Positions 19,832 to 30,189 of a stretch of DNA of 64,000 bases are shown here, in pieces; position 1 is the stretch's first letter, and each line of letters begins with the position of its first letter. The notes under the pieces were generated by a model. It did no database searches. It had not been told where the DNA came from and saw nothing but the letters and a program-made list of their open reading frames with translations. This stretch comes from Streptococcus sp. bf_0095 (GTDB lineage: Bacteria > Bacillota > Bacilli > Lactobacillales > Streptococcaceae). The stretch lies in the NCBI RefSeq assembly GCF_004166885.1, contig NZ_RCYU01000001.1:124001-188000 (forward strand). Direction: 5' to 3'. Made by a program: the position numbers and the translations under genes.

Positions 19832-20950
19832 ATGAAAGTTTTAATTGCTCCAGATTCATTCAAAGAAAGCTTACCTGCGAAAGATGTAGCGGAAATTATT
19901 GCAGAAGGCTTGCGTCAGTCTCTCCTCGATGTAGAACCGGTCACCTGTCCTGTTGGAGATGGTGGGGAAGGGACAGTGGATGCCATCAGCTACTCATTGG
20001 GATTGAAGGAAACTTTTACCCTTGTCACAGGTCCATTTGGAGAGCCGGTAGAAATGCGGTATATGGAGAAGGATTCTTTGGTTCTCTTTGAAGTAGCCGA
20101 CTTGATCGGTTTAGGAAAAATTCCAGTTAATCAACGCCGTCCACTTGACCTAGAAACCCGAGGAATTGGTGAACTGATTTGTTATTTAATCAAACAGGGG
20201 AAAAAGGAGATTTATATCGGGGTTGGAGGAACAGCGACCAATGATGGTGGGCTAGGACTTGTAGCAGGTCTAGGCTACCAATTCTATGATCGAGAAGGAA
20301 GAGAATTAAAGGCCTGTGGACAAAGTCTTTTAGAATGGGATTCCATCCGTAAAGAGGAAGCGTTCAAGATCCCAGACAATGTCCAGATACAGATCTTAGC
20401 AGATGTTTCCAATCCCTTATGTGGACTAAATGGTGCGACCTATATTTTTGGAAAACAAAAGGGGCTCAGTCCCAATATGTTTGAGCAAGTGGATCAAGCT
20501 ATTTACAGCTTTTACGAAATGCACTGTCCAAGTATTTTGAATCAAGCAGGGATGGGAGCTGGTGGAGGTCTTGCTGCGGGTCTTTGTGCCTTCGCGCAAG
20601 CGAGACTGGTATCAGGAATCGATAGCTGTTTAGATCTGATCGACTTTGATTCCAAAGTAGCAAATGCAGACTTGGTCATTGTCGGTGAAGGACGACTGGA
20701 CCATCAGAGTCTATCCGGGAAAGCTCCGATAGGGGTTGCGAGACGAACCCCAAAAGGAATCCCAGTAATAGCCATTTGTGGTAGTCTTGCAGATAATTTA
20801 CCAAGTCTCCCATTTGAAAATATAGTCGGTGCCTTTTCTATTACGAAACATCCCGATAGTTTAGAGCAACTTCTGAAGGATGTGAGGGAAAATCTTCTCT
20901 TTACAGCTAGAAATATCGGAAATCTATTAAGCATAGAAAAAAGCGGTTAA
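19832..20950 (+). CDS. glxK: Glycerate kinase (GlxK/GarK family)
   Basis: A 372-residue glycerate kinase. [19 protein letters not shown] at the start, [11 protein letters not shown] and [13 protein letters not shown] are family signatures, and GEGRLDHQS lies near the C-terminus. It phosphorylates glycerate with ATP, feeding phosphoglycerate into glycolysis. The frame is open further upstream; the ATG at 19832 is chosen because AAGGAG sits 8 bp before it and the protein then starts as the family does. The stop codon lies inside the terminator hairpin that was duplicated by the element that follows. Confidence 0.9.
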   Translation: MKVLIAPDSFKESLPAKDVAEIIAEGLRQSLLDVEPVTCPVGDGGEGTVDAISYSLGLKETFTLVTGPFGEPVEMRYMEKDSLVLFEVADLIGLGKIPVNQRRPLDLETRGIGELICYLIKQGKKEIYIGVGGTATNDGGLGLVAGLGYQFYDREGRELKACGQSLLEWDSIRKEEAFKIPDNVQIQILADVSNPLCGLNGATYIFGKQKGLSPNMFEQVDQAIYSFYEMHCPSILNQAGMGAGGGLAAGLCAFAQARLVSGIDSCLDLIDFDSKVANADLVIVGEGRLDHQSLSGKAPIGVARRTPKGIPVIAICGSLADNLPSLPFENIVGAFSITKHPDSLEQLLKDVRENLLFTARNIGNLLSIEKSG

Positions 20951-20957
20951 ACCGCTT
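20937..20957. terminator. Terminator hairpin overlapping the glxK stop (left copy)
   Basis: Six A then GCGGTTAAACCGC then TT, without a full T-run because the repeat element begins here. The 17-bp string AAGCGGTTAAACCGCTT (20941-20957) recurs exactly at 21207-21223. Confidence 0.75.
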
Positions 20958-21206
20958 CAAATTGAAGATAAAGTCTTCAGAAAAACTTTCCTTAGGTGAG
21001 TACGGACGTCAGCGAACTTTTTCAAAGTTCCATGACTAATTATTGAGCCTAAGATCTCAATAATTCCGAATGCCTGGAACAATTATGTTTCAGGCATTTT
21101 TCTCACAGCGGAAAGTTTTTGATCTTCGTAAATAACTAAAAATTAAAAGTCATTTTTGATAATCATCTAACTGTTTTATGTAAAACAATAGCTTGTCTAC
21201 ATACTC
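20958..21206 (+). repeat. 249-bp structured repeat element, family A copy 2
   Basis: Same family as 8861-9108 and almost the same length, in the opposite orientation. The core runs from AAACTTTCCTTAGGTGAG (near 20985) to CTCACAGCGGAAAGTTT (near 21101-21118). Internal hairpins: GAACTTTTTCAAAGTTC, an ATTATTGAG/CTCAATAAT stem, and ATGCCTGGAAC/GTTTCAGGCAT. Arms outside the core also match copy 1. No coding potential seen. It splits the glxK/DUF1694 bidirectional terminator. Confidence 0.75.
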
Positions 21207-21227
21207 AAGCGGTTAAACCGCTTTTTT
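21207..21227. terminator. Terminator hairpin after the element (right copy)
   Basis: AAGCGGTTAAACCGCTT followed by four more T. This copy keeps the T-run while the left copy keeps the A-run. Joining the two halves without the element would restore one perfect bidirectional terminator. Confidence 0.8.
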
Positions 21228-21273
21228 CCATCTAATGTTTAATACTAATAAAATGTCTAAGGGACAGCTCTGA

Positions 21274-21717
21274 TTAACCAAACCATTTTTTCCAAAGAGA
21301 TGGTTTGGTCGGCTTCTTTTCTTCCTCCCAGAGATCCGAAAAAGCAGATCGGAGGTCCTTGTCAGTAGTGGTCACTGGTGCATCTGTATGAATCACGAGC
21401 CCAAAAGGAGAGGAGTCGTGTTCCTCCGAAACAATAGTAGCCTGGCAACCAAATTCTTTTGCTTGTTTTAGATAGCTCAACTGGACGCTAGAATCAACAT
21501 TTGGAGAAATCTTGACAAAGAGAGGGCTAGCTTGTTCATTCAAGCTTTTCAGCACCTTCAAAAAGCCCTTCTGAAGCTGAGGACTATTGCTAGTTTTTAA
21601 ATCGGCATATCCTAGAACACGCTCTTCAAATGTACCTAGAAAGCGACGTTGTTCATCAGGATTTAATTTTAGGCCACCGTTAGCCTTTTCCATAATTTCT
21701 TTAGATAGATCAGTCAT
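21274..21717 (-). CDS. DUF1694 (YueI-like) family protein
   Basis: A 147-residue cytosolic protein with the DUF1694 pattern: an N-terminal PDEQRRFLGTFEERV block and a mixed alpha/beta core with FGLVIHTDAPV near 105-115. The fold is ribosomal L7Ae-like in related YueI proteins; function is unknown. The C-terminus ends in a basic, tryptophan-containing tail (SLWKKWFG). It is convergent with glxK and divergent from eno. Confidence 0.75.
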   Translation of the reverse strand: MTDLSKEIMEKANGGLKLNPDEQRRFLGTFEERVLGYADLKTSNSPQLQKGFLKVLKSLNEQASPLFVKISPNVDSSVQLSYLKQAKEFGCQATIVSEEHDSSPFGLVIHTDAPVTTTDKDLRSAFSDLWEEEKKPTKPSLWKKWFG

Positions 21718-21836
21718 AAGAATAGTATATCATACTTTAGGTTGAAAATGCCAAACGAATAAAGGCTGTTCCAAACAAAAAGAAAGCGATTTCTTGATAA
21801 AGTTAAGGAAAATCTGCACAAAGATAACGTTTTTTC

Positions 21837-21865
21837 TTGAAAAACGCGTATTTTTAAGGTATCAT
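21837..21865 (+). promoter_or_regulatory. Promoter of eno
   Basis: TTGAAA (21837-21842), 17 bp, TATCAT (21860-21865); AAAGGAGAG is the ribosome binding site before the ATG at 21904. Confidence 0.75.
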
Positions 21866-21900
21866 AGAGGTGTAAAAAATTTAAACTCAAAGGAGAGTAA

Positions 21901-23208
<1,308 letters not shown>

Positions 23209-23225
23209 TCTAGTTAACTAGATAC

Positions 23226-23258
23226 AAAAGATCCTTGAGTTTTCTCAAGGATCTTTTT
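23226..23258 (+). terminator. Terminator after eno
   Basis: GATCCTTGAG, loop TTTT, CTCAAGGATC, then T-run. Confidence 0.92.
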
Positions 23259-23272
23259 TGTTATCGAGCCAA

Positions 23273-23303
23273 ACAAAAAATCCTCAACTAGATAGTTGAG
23301 GAA
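23273..23303 (-). terminator. Terminator of the small minus-strand gene
   Basis: Read on the minus strand, TCCTCAACT pairs with AGTTGAGGA and is followed by TTTTTTGTTT. Confidence 0.85.
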
Positions 23304-23311
23304 TCGTTTTA

Positions 23312-23497
23312 TTAGAACAAGCCTTTGATTTTATCAACAGCACCGCTGACGAGATCGTTTCCAGCAACAAGAGCTTTGGCTTGTTCTAAGTAGTCACCAA
23401 GGTTATCCTTGTTGTTATCGATAAATTTTTTAGCAGCATCGAAATCTTTCTTTTCGATCATTTCTTTGACTTGGTTAAATAAATCCATTGGGTTCAT
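23312..23497 (-). CDS. Small conserved-looking helical protein, function unknown
   Basis: A 61-residue protein starting MNPMDLFNQVKEMIEKKDF, rich in Lys and Asp and probably all alpha-helical. It has a Shine-Dalgarno (AGGAGAA) just upstream of the ATG at 23497 and its own terminator, so I treat it as a real gene. I do not recognise a family. It lies between eno (convergent) and the lactonase gene (same strand, upstream). Confidence 0.6.
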   Translation of the reverse strand: MNPMDLFNQVKEMIEKKDFDAAKKFIDNNKDNLGDYLEQAKALVAGNDLVSGAVDKIKGLF

Positions 23498-23573
23498 GAG
23501 TTTTCTCCTATAACCTATTTATTATTATCACTATTTAATCACTTTTTAACCAAACTAGCAAGCGTTTTGATTG

Positions 23574-24581
23574 TTAGTTGAAGAGGACACAAACCGCCTC
23601 TGGTACGTGGAAATCATGGCTTAATTCAGTCAATCTACCACTCGTTTTATCGCGTTTAAAAACAGTGGCATTGTCTGAATCTTGATGAACTGCAATGAGA
23701 TATTCTTGGTCCGGACTAAGAATGAAATCACGTGGATTGAGTCCATTGGTTGGAACGATTTCCAGAAGCACTAAGCTACCATCTGCCAAGATTTCATAAA
23801 CTGCAATGGAGTTATGGGCACGATTTGAGGCATAGAGGAATTTCCCATCCTCTGAGAGGCGAATAGCAGCGGCCCATTTTTGACCTTCATACTCTTTAGG
23901 TAGGGTTGAGATGGTTTGGAAATGTTCAAAGTAGCCAAGTCCGTCATAGAAAAGGACATCGATGGTAGCGTTTAATTCGTTAATGAGGTAGGCGGTCTTG
24001 TAATGAGTATGGAAAATGATATGACGCGGACCAGCACCTGGAGCAGTTTGGTAGGTTTGAGCTTCCGTCAGTTTCCCCAGATCATCGATTTGGTAGACCA
24101 CGACTTGATCAGTCCCCAAATCACAAGTGATAAGCAACTTATCTGGAGTAAGATCTGCATAGTGAACATGGGGACTGGATTGGTTTTCGTGAGGTCCAGA
24201 ACCCTGATGAGTCGCTTGATCGACCAAGGTCAAATGACCATCTTCATGGATGCGATATGAGAGGACTTGTCCCTTGTGGTAGTTAGCTCCATAGACCAAG
24301 CCACGCGCCTCATCAACAGAGACATAACAGAGGGGCGCCCCTTCCTCGACCACATGATTGATTAACTGGTGATCAGGACTAAAGCTTGCAATGCCGCCAA
24401 GACCTTGCTCCGCACCCACACTGTATAAGAAACCAGCTTTTGAAAAAGCGAGATAGGTTGGGTTTGGCTCTTGAGCAACTAGTTCTAAGTCGCTAAGTTG
24501 ACCAGTTCTTTCATCGAAGGAAGCCTTATAAATTCCTTTAGAGTCTCGTTTGGTATAGGTTCCGAAATAAATATCTTGCAT
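23574..24581 (-). CDS. Lactonase-family beta-propeller protein (6-phosphogluconolactonase-like)
   Basis: A 335-residue seven-bladed beta-propeller of the Pgl/YbhE-like lactonase family: YFGTYTKRDSKGIY at the start, GSGPHENQSSPHVHYADLTPD in the middle and GLNPRDFILSPD near the end. It likely hydrolyses 6-phosphogluconolactone, though many members are unproven. The ATG at 24581 is preferred over the GTG at 24590 because AGGTG lies 6 bp upstream. It is divergent from the AI-2E-type gene. Confidence 0.8.
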   Translation of the reverse strand: MQDIYFGTYTKRDSKGIYKASFDERTGQLSDLELVAQEPNPTYLAFSKAGFLYSVGAEQGLGGIASFSPDHQLINHVVEEGAPLCYVSVDEARGLVYGANYHKGQVLSYRIHEDGHLTLVDQATHQGSGPHENQSSPHVHYADLTPDKLLITCDLGTDQVVVYQIDDLGKLTEAQTYQTAPGAGPRHIIFHTHYKTAYLINELNATIDVLFYDGLGYFEHFQTISTLPKEYEGQKWAAAIRLSEDGKFLYASNRAHNSIAVYEILADGSLVLLEIVPTNGLNPRDFILSPDQEYLIAVHQDSDNATVFKRDKTSGRLTELSHDFHVPEAVCVLFN

Positions 24582-24759
24582 CACATGCACCTCGACTTTG
24601 TTGATAGCTCCATTATATCAGAAAAGAAGGGGATGGAAAACGATTAGGTGAAGGATTGACAAGCTAAGCATTAAAAAAAAGCTCACATTTCAGCTATATC
24701 GTGAAATTATGGACTAAAAATGCTAAAATAAAGACAGATTGAAAACGAAGGAGATTCCC

Positions 24760-25929
24760 GTGGAACATAAAGAAAAAGATTTTAGTTTATCCTGGTTTTT
24801 TAAATGGTTTGTAGATAATAAAGCCATTACTGTTTTTCTAGTAACCTTACTGATGGGATTGAATATTTTAGTTCTCAGCAAGATTAGTTTTATTTTTACA
24901 CCCCTGTTAGAGTTTGGAGCAGCAGTCATGCTACCAGTCATTATTTCAGGGCTCCTCTATTATTTGTTAAATCCAATCGTGGACTTTTTGGAAAGGCACC
25001 GAGTCAAACGGATCATTGCAATTTCCATCGTCTTTATTTTGATCGCGCTTCTCATTTTATGGGGCTTGGCTGTCGCTATTCCAGCTATTCAACATCAAGT
25101 TCTTAGTTTTATGAAGAACCTGCCAGATTACTTGGAAAAGGCCAATAGGACCATCGATGATGTCTTAGACAACAAAGTGTCGCCAGAAATCAAGCCTCAG
25201 CTGGATGAATGGACCAGCCAATTGTCGCAGAATATTACCAGTTGGGCGAGTTCTTTTTCCGCCCGAGCAGTCAACTGGGTCAGCAATCTGATTACTGTCG
25301 CCTCTCAGGTCATTATCGCTTTGATTATTATGCCTTTTATCGTCTTCTATCTTTTGAGAGATGGAAAGAACTTAAAAGGGCAAATCATCCGTTTCTTGCC
25401 AACCAAGATTCGTAAATCTGCAGACAAAGTACTGTCTGATGTCAATACACAATTGGCTAATTATGTCAGAGGTCAGATTACTGTTGCTATCATCGTAGCT
25501 TTAATGTTTATTCTTCTGCTTAAGATCATTGGGCTTCGTTACGCTGTGACACTCGGTGTAACCGCTGGTTTTTTGAACTTGATACCATACTTGGGCAGCT
25601 TCTTGGCCATGCTCCCAGCCTTAGTCTTGGGGTTGGTGGCAGGACCAGAGATGTTTGTCAAAGTCGTCATTGTCTTTATTGTTGAGCAAACAATCGAGGG
25701 ACGTTTCGTTTCCCCACTTGTCTTGGGGAGTCAGCTCAATATCCACCCAATCACGATTCTGTTTGTATTGATTACTTCTGGCTCTATGTTTGGAATCTGG
25801 GGAGTCTTCTTAGGAATCCCGGTTTATGCTTCGGCTAAAGTAGTCATCAGTGCTCTATTTGAATGGTATAAAGAGGTCAGTGGTTTGTACGAAAAGGACG
25901 AAGTTGAGGAAATTCAAAGTGAAGAATAG
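24760..25929 (+). CDS. AI-2E family (PerM/TqsA-like) membrane protein
   Basis: A 389-residue polytopic protein of the AI-2 exporter family. A hydrophobic pair near residues 20-65, a helix near 75-100, a soluble segment around 105-155, then a C-terminal block of helices including IIALIIMPFIVFYLLRDG and LNLIPYLGSFLAMLPALVLG. The GTG at 24760 is chosen as the start because AAGGAGA lies 7 bp upstream; an in-frame TTG at 24739 lacks a site. Substrates of this family vary, including AI-2 and ions. The TPR gene overlaps its end. Confidence 0.8.
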   Translation: MEHKEKDFSLSWFFKWFVDNKAITVFLVTLLMGLNILVLSKISFIFTPLLEFGAAVMLPVIISGLLYYLLNPIVDFLERHRVKRIIAISIVFILIALLILWGLAVAIPAIQHQVLSFMKNLPDYLEKANRTIDDVLDNKVSPEIKPQLDEWTSQLSQNITSWASSFSARAVNWVSNLITVASQVIIALIIMPFIVFYLLRDGKNLKGQIIRFLPTKIRKSADKVLSDVNTQLANYVRGQITVAIIVALMFILLLKIIGLRYAVTLGVTAGFLNLIPYLGSFLAMLPALVLGLVAGPEMFVKVVIVFIVEQTIEGRFVSPLVLGSQLNIHPITILFVLITSGSMFGIWGVFLGIPVYASAKVVISALFEWYKEVSGLYEKDEVEEIQSEE

Positions 25930-27157
25930 TCAAAAAATTCTAGAAGCAATTGAGAAACAAGAGCTAGATCGTCTGCCAGCTTATTTGGATAAGGCTTTGC
26001 TAGAAGATGATCCAGCTACCTTGTTAGAATTGGGACAATATTTTGAAAGTATTGGTTTTTACCCAGAAGCCAAGCAAACCTACTTGCATCTGAGAGATGA
26101 TTATCCAGAGGTCTATCTGAGTCTAGCCACTATCGTAGCGGAAGATGGACTAATGGAAGAAGCCTTTGCTTATTTGGAAGAAATCCCGGAAAGTTCGGAA
26201 TGGTATCTAGCCAGTCTCTTAGTCAAGGCAGACCTCTACCAAAGTGAGGGCTTGGCAGATGTGGCTCGAGAAAAACTGATGGAAGCAGCGACTCTTTCAG
26301 ATGACCCTATTATTCAACTAGGCTTGGCAGAGATTGATTTAGAACTTGAAAATTACCAAGAAGCCATTCAAGAGTATGCTCAGTTAGACAACCGTCTCAT
26401 TTTAGAAGAAACGGGCATTTCCACATACCAGCGGATTGGCTATGCTTATGCGAATCTGGGTCGGTTTGAGTCTGCTATTGAGTTTTTAGAAAAGGCCTTG
26501 GAAATTGAGTTTGATGACCAGATTGCCTATGAATTGGCAACCCTTCTCTCTGACCGAGAAGAGTATCAACGTTCTCTGATCTACTTCAAGCAGATTGATA
26601 CACTGTCGCCAGACTTTGAAGGGTATGAATACGGCTATGCCTTGGCTCTTCAAGCTGAAAATGACCGAGAAACAGCGTTAGCAATAGCAGAGCAAGGAAT
26701 CCAAAAGAATCCTTTTGACGCTTATCTCCTCCTTCTAGCCTCCCAATTGGCCTACGAGTTGCACCAGCCAGAAAAAGCAGAGAAGTATTTGTTAGAAGCC
26801 AAAGAAGTTGCTGAGGATCTTGAAGATATCGCCCTTCGTCTGACAACTCTTTATCTGGAACAGGAACGTTATGAAGACGTCCTTGAATGGCAAGAAGTGG
26901 AAGTGGAAAATGTCGTCACCCGTTGGAATATCGCTCGTGCCTTGGTAGCACTCGAAGAGGTTGAAAAAGCGGCTCCGATCTATGAAGAGCTCTACCCAGA
27001 TTTGAAAGAAAATCCAGAGTACTTAGAAAGCTATAGTTACCTCTTGAGAGAGTTGGGACAAATCGCAAAAGCCCGGGAAGTGGCAGAAGGCTATTTGCAG
27101 CTAGTCCCAGATGATGGGCAAATGCAAGCTTTCTATGAGAGCCTGTTAGAAGATTAA
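25919..27157 (+). CDS. Tetratricopeptide-repeat protein
   Basis: A 412-residue, very acidic cytosolic protein made of TPR-like helical repeats (for example YQRIGYAYANLGRFESAIEF). It starts at GTG 25919, inside the end of the upstream gene (11-bp overlap), after GAGGAAA, so it is translationally coupled to the AI-2E-type protein. No enzyme domain is seen. TPR proteins act as scaffolds; the partner is unknown. Confidence 0.8.
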   Translation: MKNSQKILEAIEKQELDRLPAYLDKALLEDDPATLLELGQYFESIGFYPEAKQTYLHLRDDYPEVYLSLATIVAEDGLMEEAFAYLEEIPESSEWYLASLLVKADLYQSEGLADVAREKLMEAATLSDDPIIQLGLAEIDLELENYQEAIQEYAQLDNRLILEETGISTYQRIGYAYANLGRFESAIEFLEKALEIEFDDQIAYELATLLSDREEYQRSLIYFKQIDTLSPDFEGYEYGYALALQAENDRETALAIAEQGIQKNPFDAYLLLLASQLAYELHQPEKAEKYLLEAKEVAEDLEDIALRLTTLYLEQERYEDVLEWQEVEVENVVTRWNIARALVALEEVEKAAPIYEELYPDLKENPEYLESYSYLLRELGQIAKAREVAEGYLQLVPDDGQMQAFYESLLED

Positions 27158-27172
27158 CTACTTGACCCTTGA

Positions 27173-27224
27173 AGGGCGGGAATCAGAACAAGTTTGTATC
27201 ATGGTTCGGTCCCGCTCTTTTTTA
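27173..27224 (+). terminator. Long-loop terminator after the TPR gene
   Basis: AGGGCGGGA pairs with TCCCGCTCT, with an inner GAAC/GTTC pairing; a T-run follows. Confidence 0.8.
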
Positions 27225-27306
27225 ATCAGTCTTTCTGTTATTGTCCTTGAGAATATGGTATACTGGAAGGGCTAAAAAGAAGACAAGATGAATGAGGGAG
27301 AAGATA

Positions 27307-28023
27307 ATGGAACCGGTGAAATTGTTTCAATACAATACCTTGGGGGCTTTGATGGCTGGTCTCTATGGAGGATCCTTTACGGTTAAAGAATTACTAGAGC
27401 ATGGAGATTTAGGAATTGGGACCCTGGACTCAATCGATGGCGAATTGATTGTCTTAGATGGTAAGGCTTATCAAGCTAAGGGTTCAGGAGAGGAACCAGA
27501 GATTGTGGAAGTATCTTCAGATGCGACTGTCCCCTATGCAGCCATTGTTCCCCACCAGGCCGAAGTGATTTTTCGACAACGCTTTGAAATGACAGATGAG
27601 GAGTTAGAGGCTCGCATTGAATCTTATTACGATGGCGAAAATTTGTTTCGTTCCATCAAGATTCACGGTGATTTCGCCAAAATGCATGTGCGCATGATTC
27701 CCAAATCAACTTCGGAGACCAAGTTTGCAGATGTAGCAACCCATCAGCCAGAATTTACACGAGAAAATGTTACAGGAACCATTGTTGGTTTTTGGACGCC
27801 AGAGATGTTTCATGGGGTCAGTGTAGCAGGCTATCACCTTCACTTTATCTCAGATGACCATACCTTTGGAGGACATGTTATGGATTTTGTCATCAAAGAG
27901 GGCATCGTCGAAGTTGGAGCCATTGATCAATTGGACCAACGCTTTCCTGTCCAGGACCGCCAGTATCTCTTTGCCAAGTTCAACGTTGACCAGGTCAAAG
28001 AGGATATCCACAAATCAGAATAA
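27307..28023 (+). CDS. alsD: Alpha-acetolactate decarboxylase
   Basis: A 238-residue acetolactate decarboxylase, turning alpha-acetolactate into acetoin. The family pattern FQYNTLGALMAGLYGG opens the protein. The zinc-ligand histidines lie in GYHLHFISDDHTFGGHV near 180-200. The ATG at 27307 follows AGGGAG by 6 bp; an ATG 15 bp upstream overlaps that site and is less likely. TATACT (27260) with a TGG extension gives a promoter. No acetolactate synthase gene is next to it. It is monocistronic. Confidence 0.92.
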   Translation: MEPVKLFQYNTLGALMAGLYGGSFTVKELLEHGDLGIGTLDSIDGELIVLDGKAYQAKGSGEEPEIVEVSSDATVPYAAIVPHQAEVIFRQRFEMTDEELEARIESYYDGENLFRSIKIHGDFAKMHVRMIPKSTSETKFADVATHQPEFTRENVTGTIVGFWTPEMFHGVSVAGYHLHFISDDHTFGGHVMDFVIKEGIVEVGAIDQLDQRFPVQDRQYLFAKFNVDQVKEDIHKSE

Positions 28024-28026
28024 AAC

Positions 28027-28058
28027 AAAAGGGCTGAGATGATTCTCAGCCCTTTTTA
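28027..28058. terminator. Bidirectional terminator between alsD and rqcH
   Basis: AAAAGGGCTGAGA, loop TGAT, TCTCAGCCCTTTTT. Confidence 0.92.
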
Positions 28059-29720
28059 TTACTCATTGATGCGCATAGATTTGATCTTTTCTTCTTCAGG
28101 GGTGACCCGTAGGGTTTTCTGACCGGTATAGGTTACAAATCCAGGTTTTCCTCCGGTCGGTTTGTTGAGTTTTTTTGTTTCAATCATGTCGACTTGGACC
28201 AGATTGGACAGGCGTCCCTTAGAGAAATAGGCTGCAAGCTCAGCTGCATCGGTTTTGACCTCATCTGAAGGGTTGAGGTTACCTGTAATGACCACGTGAC
28301 TACCTGGAATATCCTTAGCGTGGAACCAGAGTTCGTCCTTTTTAGCCATTTTGAAGGTCAATTCTTCGTTTTGAAGATTGTTCCGGCCGACCAGAATAAT
28401 GGTCTTGCCATCTGATGCTAAGTACTTCTCTGGTTTTTTCCGTTTGTGGATCTTTTCTCGGTTGCGTCGTTTGATAAAGCCTGTTTGGATCAGCTCTTCG
28501 CGAATCTCGGCTACTTCAGAAAGGCTGGCTTGGGCCAGAGCGGTCTCGACCGTCTCTAGGTAGGAGATAGTTTCCTTGGTTTCCTGGATGAGAGAGGTCA
28601 AATGTTTGACGGCTTCTTTTAGCTTCTGGTAACGCTTGAAGTAGCGTTGAGCATTTTGACTGGGGGTCAAGGCCTTATCCAAAGCAATGGTAATAGGCTG
28701 GTTGGTATAGTAGTTGTCCAAGGTGACCTGGTCTTGATCATTTGGGACTTGATGGAGGAAGGTAGTGAGTAGTTCGCCTTTTTGACGGAATTCTTCGGCA
28801 TTTTCTGTCGCTGCTAGTTCGGCTTCCTGTTTGGCCAATTTTTTCCGGTTCTTTTCTAGCTCATTATCCACCTTGCGGATTAGTTCCCCAGCTTGTTGTT
28901 GGACCCGGTCGCGCTCAGCCTTGTCCAAGTAGTAGTGGTCGAGTAGATCTGATAAGGTTTCAAAGGTCTCCTCCTGGCTATCTGCATAAGCGAGAGCAGC
29001 AAAAGATTTTTTCGTTAGACGGGGATCTGTTGGAGCTTCAAAGAATGCTCGGAAGGTTTTTAATTTTTCTCCGCTTTCTAATCGACTGGCCAATTCTTGA
29101 GCAGTATCTCGACCAAGACCCTGGAAATGGGTTTGAAGGTTTTTAGGTGTCAACTCTTCTCGGTGAAGAAAGGCGAATAAGGCTTCGTCTTTAATGGTAA
29201 AGGGGTTGACCGCTTCGGTTTTTGGAGGAGCTACATAGGTTGATCCAGGGAGAATGGTCCGGTAGCTATTTTGTGAGAAGCCCACATGCTTGATTGCTTC
29301 GATGATTTTTCCAGTTGCCTTGTCCAGAAGAATGATATTGCTGTGCTTACCCATGATTTCAATAATCAGGGTTACAGATATATCATCCCCAATCTCATTT
29401 TTATTGGAGACGGCAATTTCTAAAATACGGTCATTCTCCAGTTGCTGGATCTGCTCAATGACTGCCCCTTGGAGATACTTGCGCATGACCATGATAAAGG
29501 TATTAGGGAAGGCAGGATTCTCAAAATTGGTCTGAGTCCGTTGGATCCGACCAAAAACAGAGTGGGAAGACAGCAAGAGTTTTTGATTCTTGCGATTGCT
29601 ACGAATTTGTAAAACCAACTCTTGTTCAAAGGGTTGGTTAATTTTTTGGATGCGACCATATAGGAGTTCGCTTTGTAATTCATTCACCATATGGTGTAAA
29701 AAAAATCCATCAAAAGACAT
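28059..29720 (-). CDS. rqcH: NFACT protein RqcH / fibronectin-binding protein PavA
   Basis: A 553-residue NFACT protein. NFACT-N begins MSFDGFFLHHMVNEL; LENDRIL places the D97-R98 pair known to be important in B. subtilis RqcH; a coiled coil spans about 265-430; NFACT-R follows with DELWFHAKDIPGSHVV. RqcH adds C-terminal alanine tails on stalled 50S subunits. In pneumococcus the same protein is known as PavA, an adhesion and virulence factor. The ATG at 29720 has GAGGAA upstream. The TATAAT on the minus strand at 29755-29760 is a likely -10. No signal peptide. Confidence 0.93.
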   Translation of the reverse strand: MSFDGFFLHHMVNELQSELLYGRIQKINQPFEQELVLQIRSNRKNQKLLLSSHSVFGRIQRTQTNFENPAFPNTFIMVMRKYLQGAVIEQIQQLENDRILEIAVSNKNEIGDDISVTLIIEIMGKHSNIILLDKATGKIIEAIKHVGFSQNSYRTILPGSTYVAPPKTEAVNPFTIKDEALFAFLHREELTPKNLQTHFQGLGRDTAQELASRLESGEKLKTFRAFFEAPTDPRLTKKSFAALAYADSQEETFETLSDLLDHYYLDKAERDRVQQQAGELIRKVDNELEKNRKKLAKQEAELAATENAEEFRQKGELLTTFLHQVPNDQDQVTLDNYYTNQPITIALDKALTPSQNAQRYFKRYQKLKEAVKHLTSLIQETKETISYLETVETALAQASLSEVAEIREELIQTGFIKRRNREKIHKRKKPEKYLASDGKTIILVGRNNLQNEELTFKMAKKDELWFHAKDIPGSHVVITGNLNPSDEVKTDAAELAAYFSKGRLSNLVQVDMIETKKLNKPTGGKPGFVTYTGQKTLRVTPEEEKIKSMRINE

Positions 29721-29876
29721 GGGGTTCCTCAACATTCTAGACTAATTCTAGTAAATTATATCAAAAAAGTGCCTGAAAACCCAGTAAGAAGGCGGTTTTC
29801 AATCCTTGTAAAAGCATCCGTTAGAAAATGAATTTCAGGAAATGACGAACGTTTTCAAAAAAAACATAAAAAAGTA

Positions 29877-29905
29877 TTGACAAGGCTTACGGAAACATTT
29901 ACAAT
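29877..29905 (+). promoter_or_regulatory. Promoter of the trpX T-box transcript
   Basis: TTGACA (29877-29882), 17 bp, TACAAT (29900-29905). Confidence 0.85.
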
Positions 29906-29911
29906 GGATTC

Positions 29912-30164
29912 AATTAGAAAAGTAATAAATGAAAATTTAATAGAGAGCTCACGGTTGGTGGAAGTGGGTAGTGGACATTTATGAAATTGGACTAATGATG
30001 AGATGAATTTGAAACAATAAAAATTCGGTCGGCACACCTTATCGTGCAACTTGTTGCTAGACAAGACAGAGACATGGGAGGAGTATATCCATTTTCCCAT
30101 AAGTGAGGTGGCACCGCGATGACACGTCCTCACATAGCTATAGCTATGTGTGGGCGTGTTTTTG
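29912..30164 (+). ncRNA. Tryptophan T-box leader with terminator
   Basis: A T-box RNA: stem I pieces near 29943-30000, the antiterminator box GAGGTGGCACCGCG (30105-30118) and an intrinsic terminator (CACATAGC/GCTATGTG with outer ACACG/CGTGT, T-run to 30164). The likely specifier is TGG at 29988-29990 followed by A, that is tRNA-Trp. Uncharged tRNA-Trp would stabilise the antiterminator and allow trpX transcription. Specifier choice is by position and fits the downstream gene. Confidence 0.88.
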
Positions 30165-30189
30165 TTTCAAAAAGAAGGGAGAAAAGAAG

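Noticed and set aside
29775..29800. GAAAACC/GGTTTTC hairpin upstream of rqcH as a terminator
   Set aside because: The long loop and the six bases before the T-run on the minus strand make it weak, and it would lie upstream of the likely rqcH promoter.
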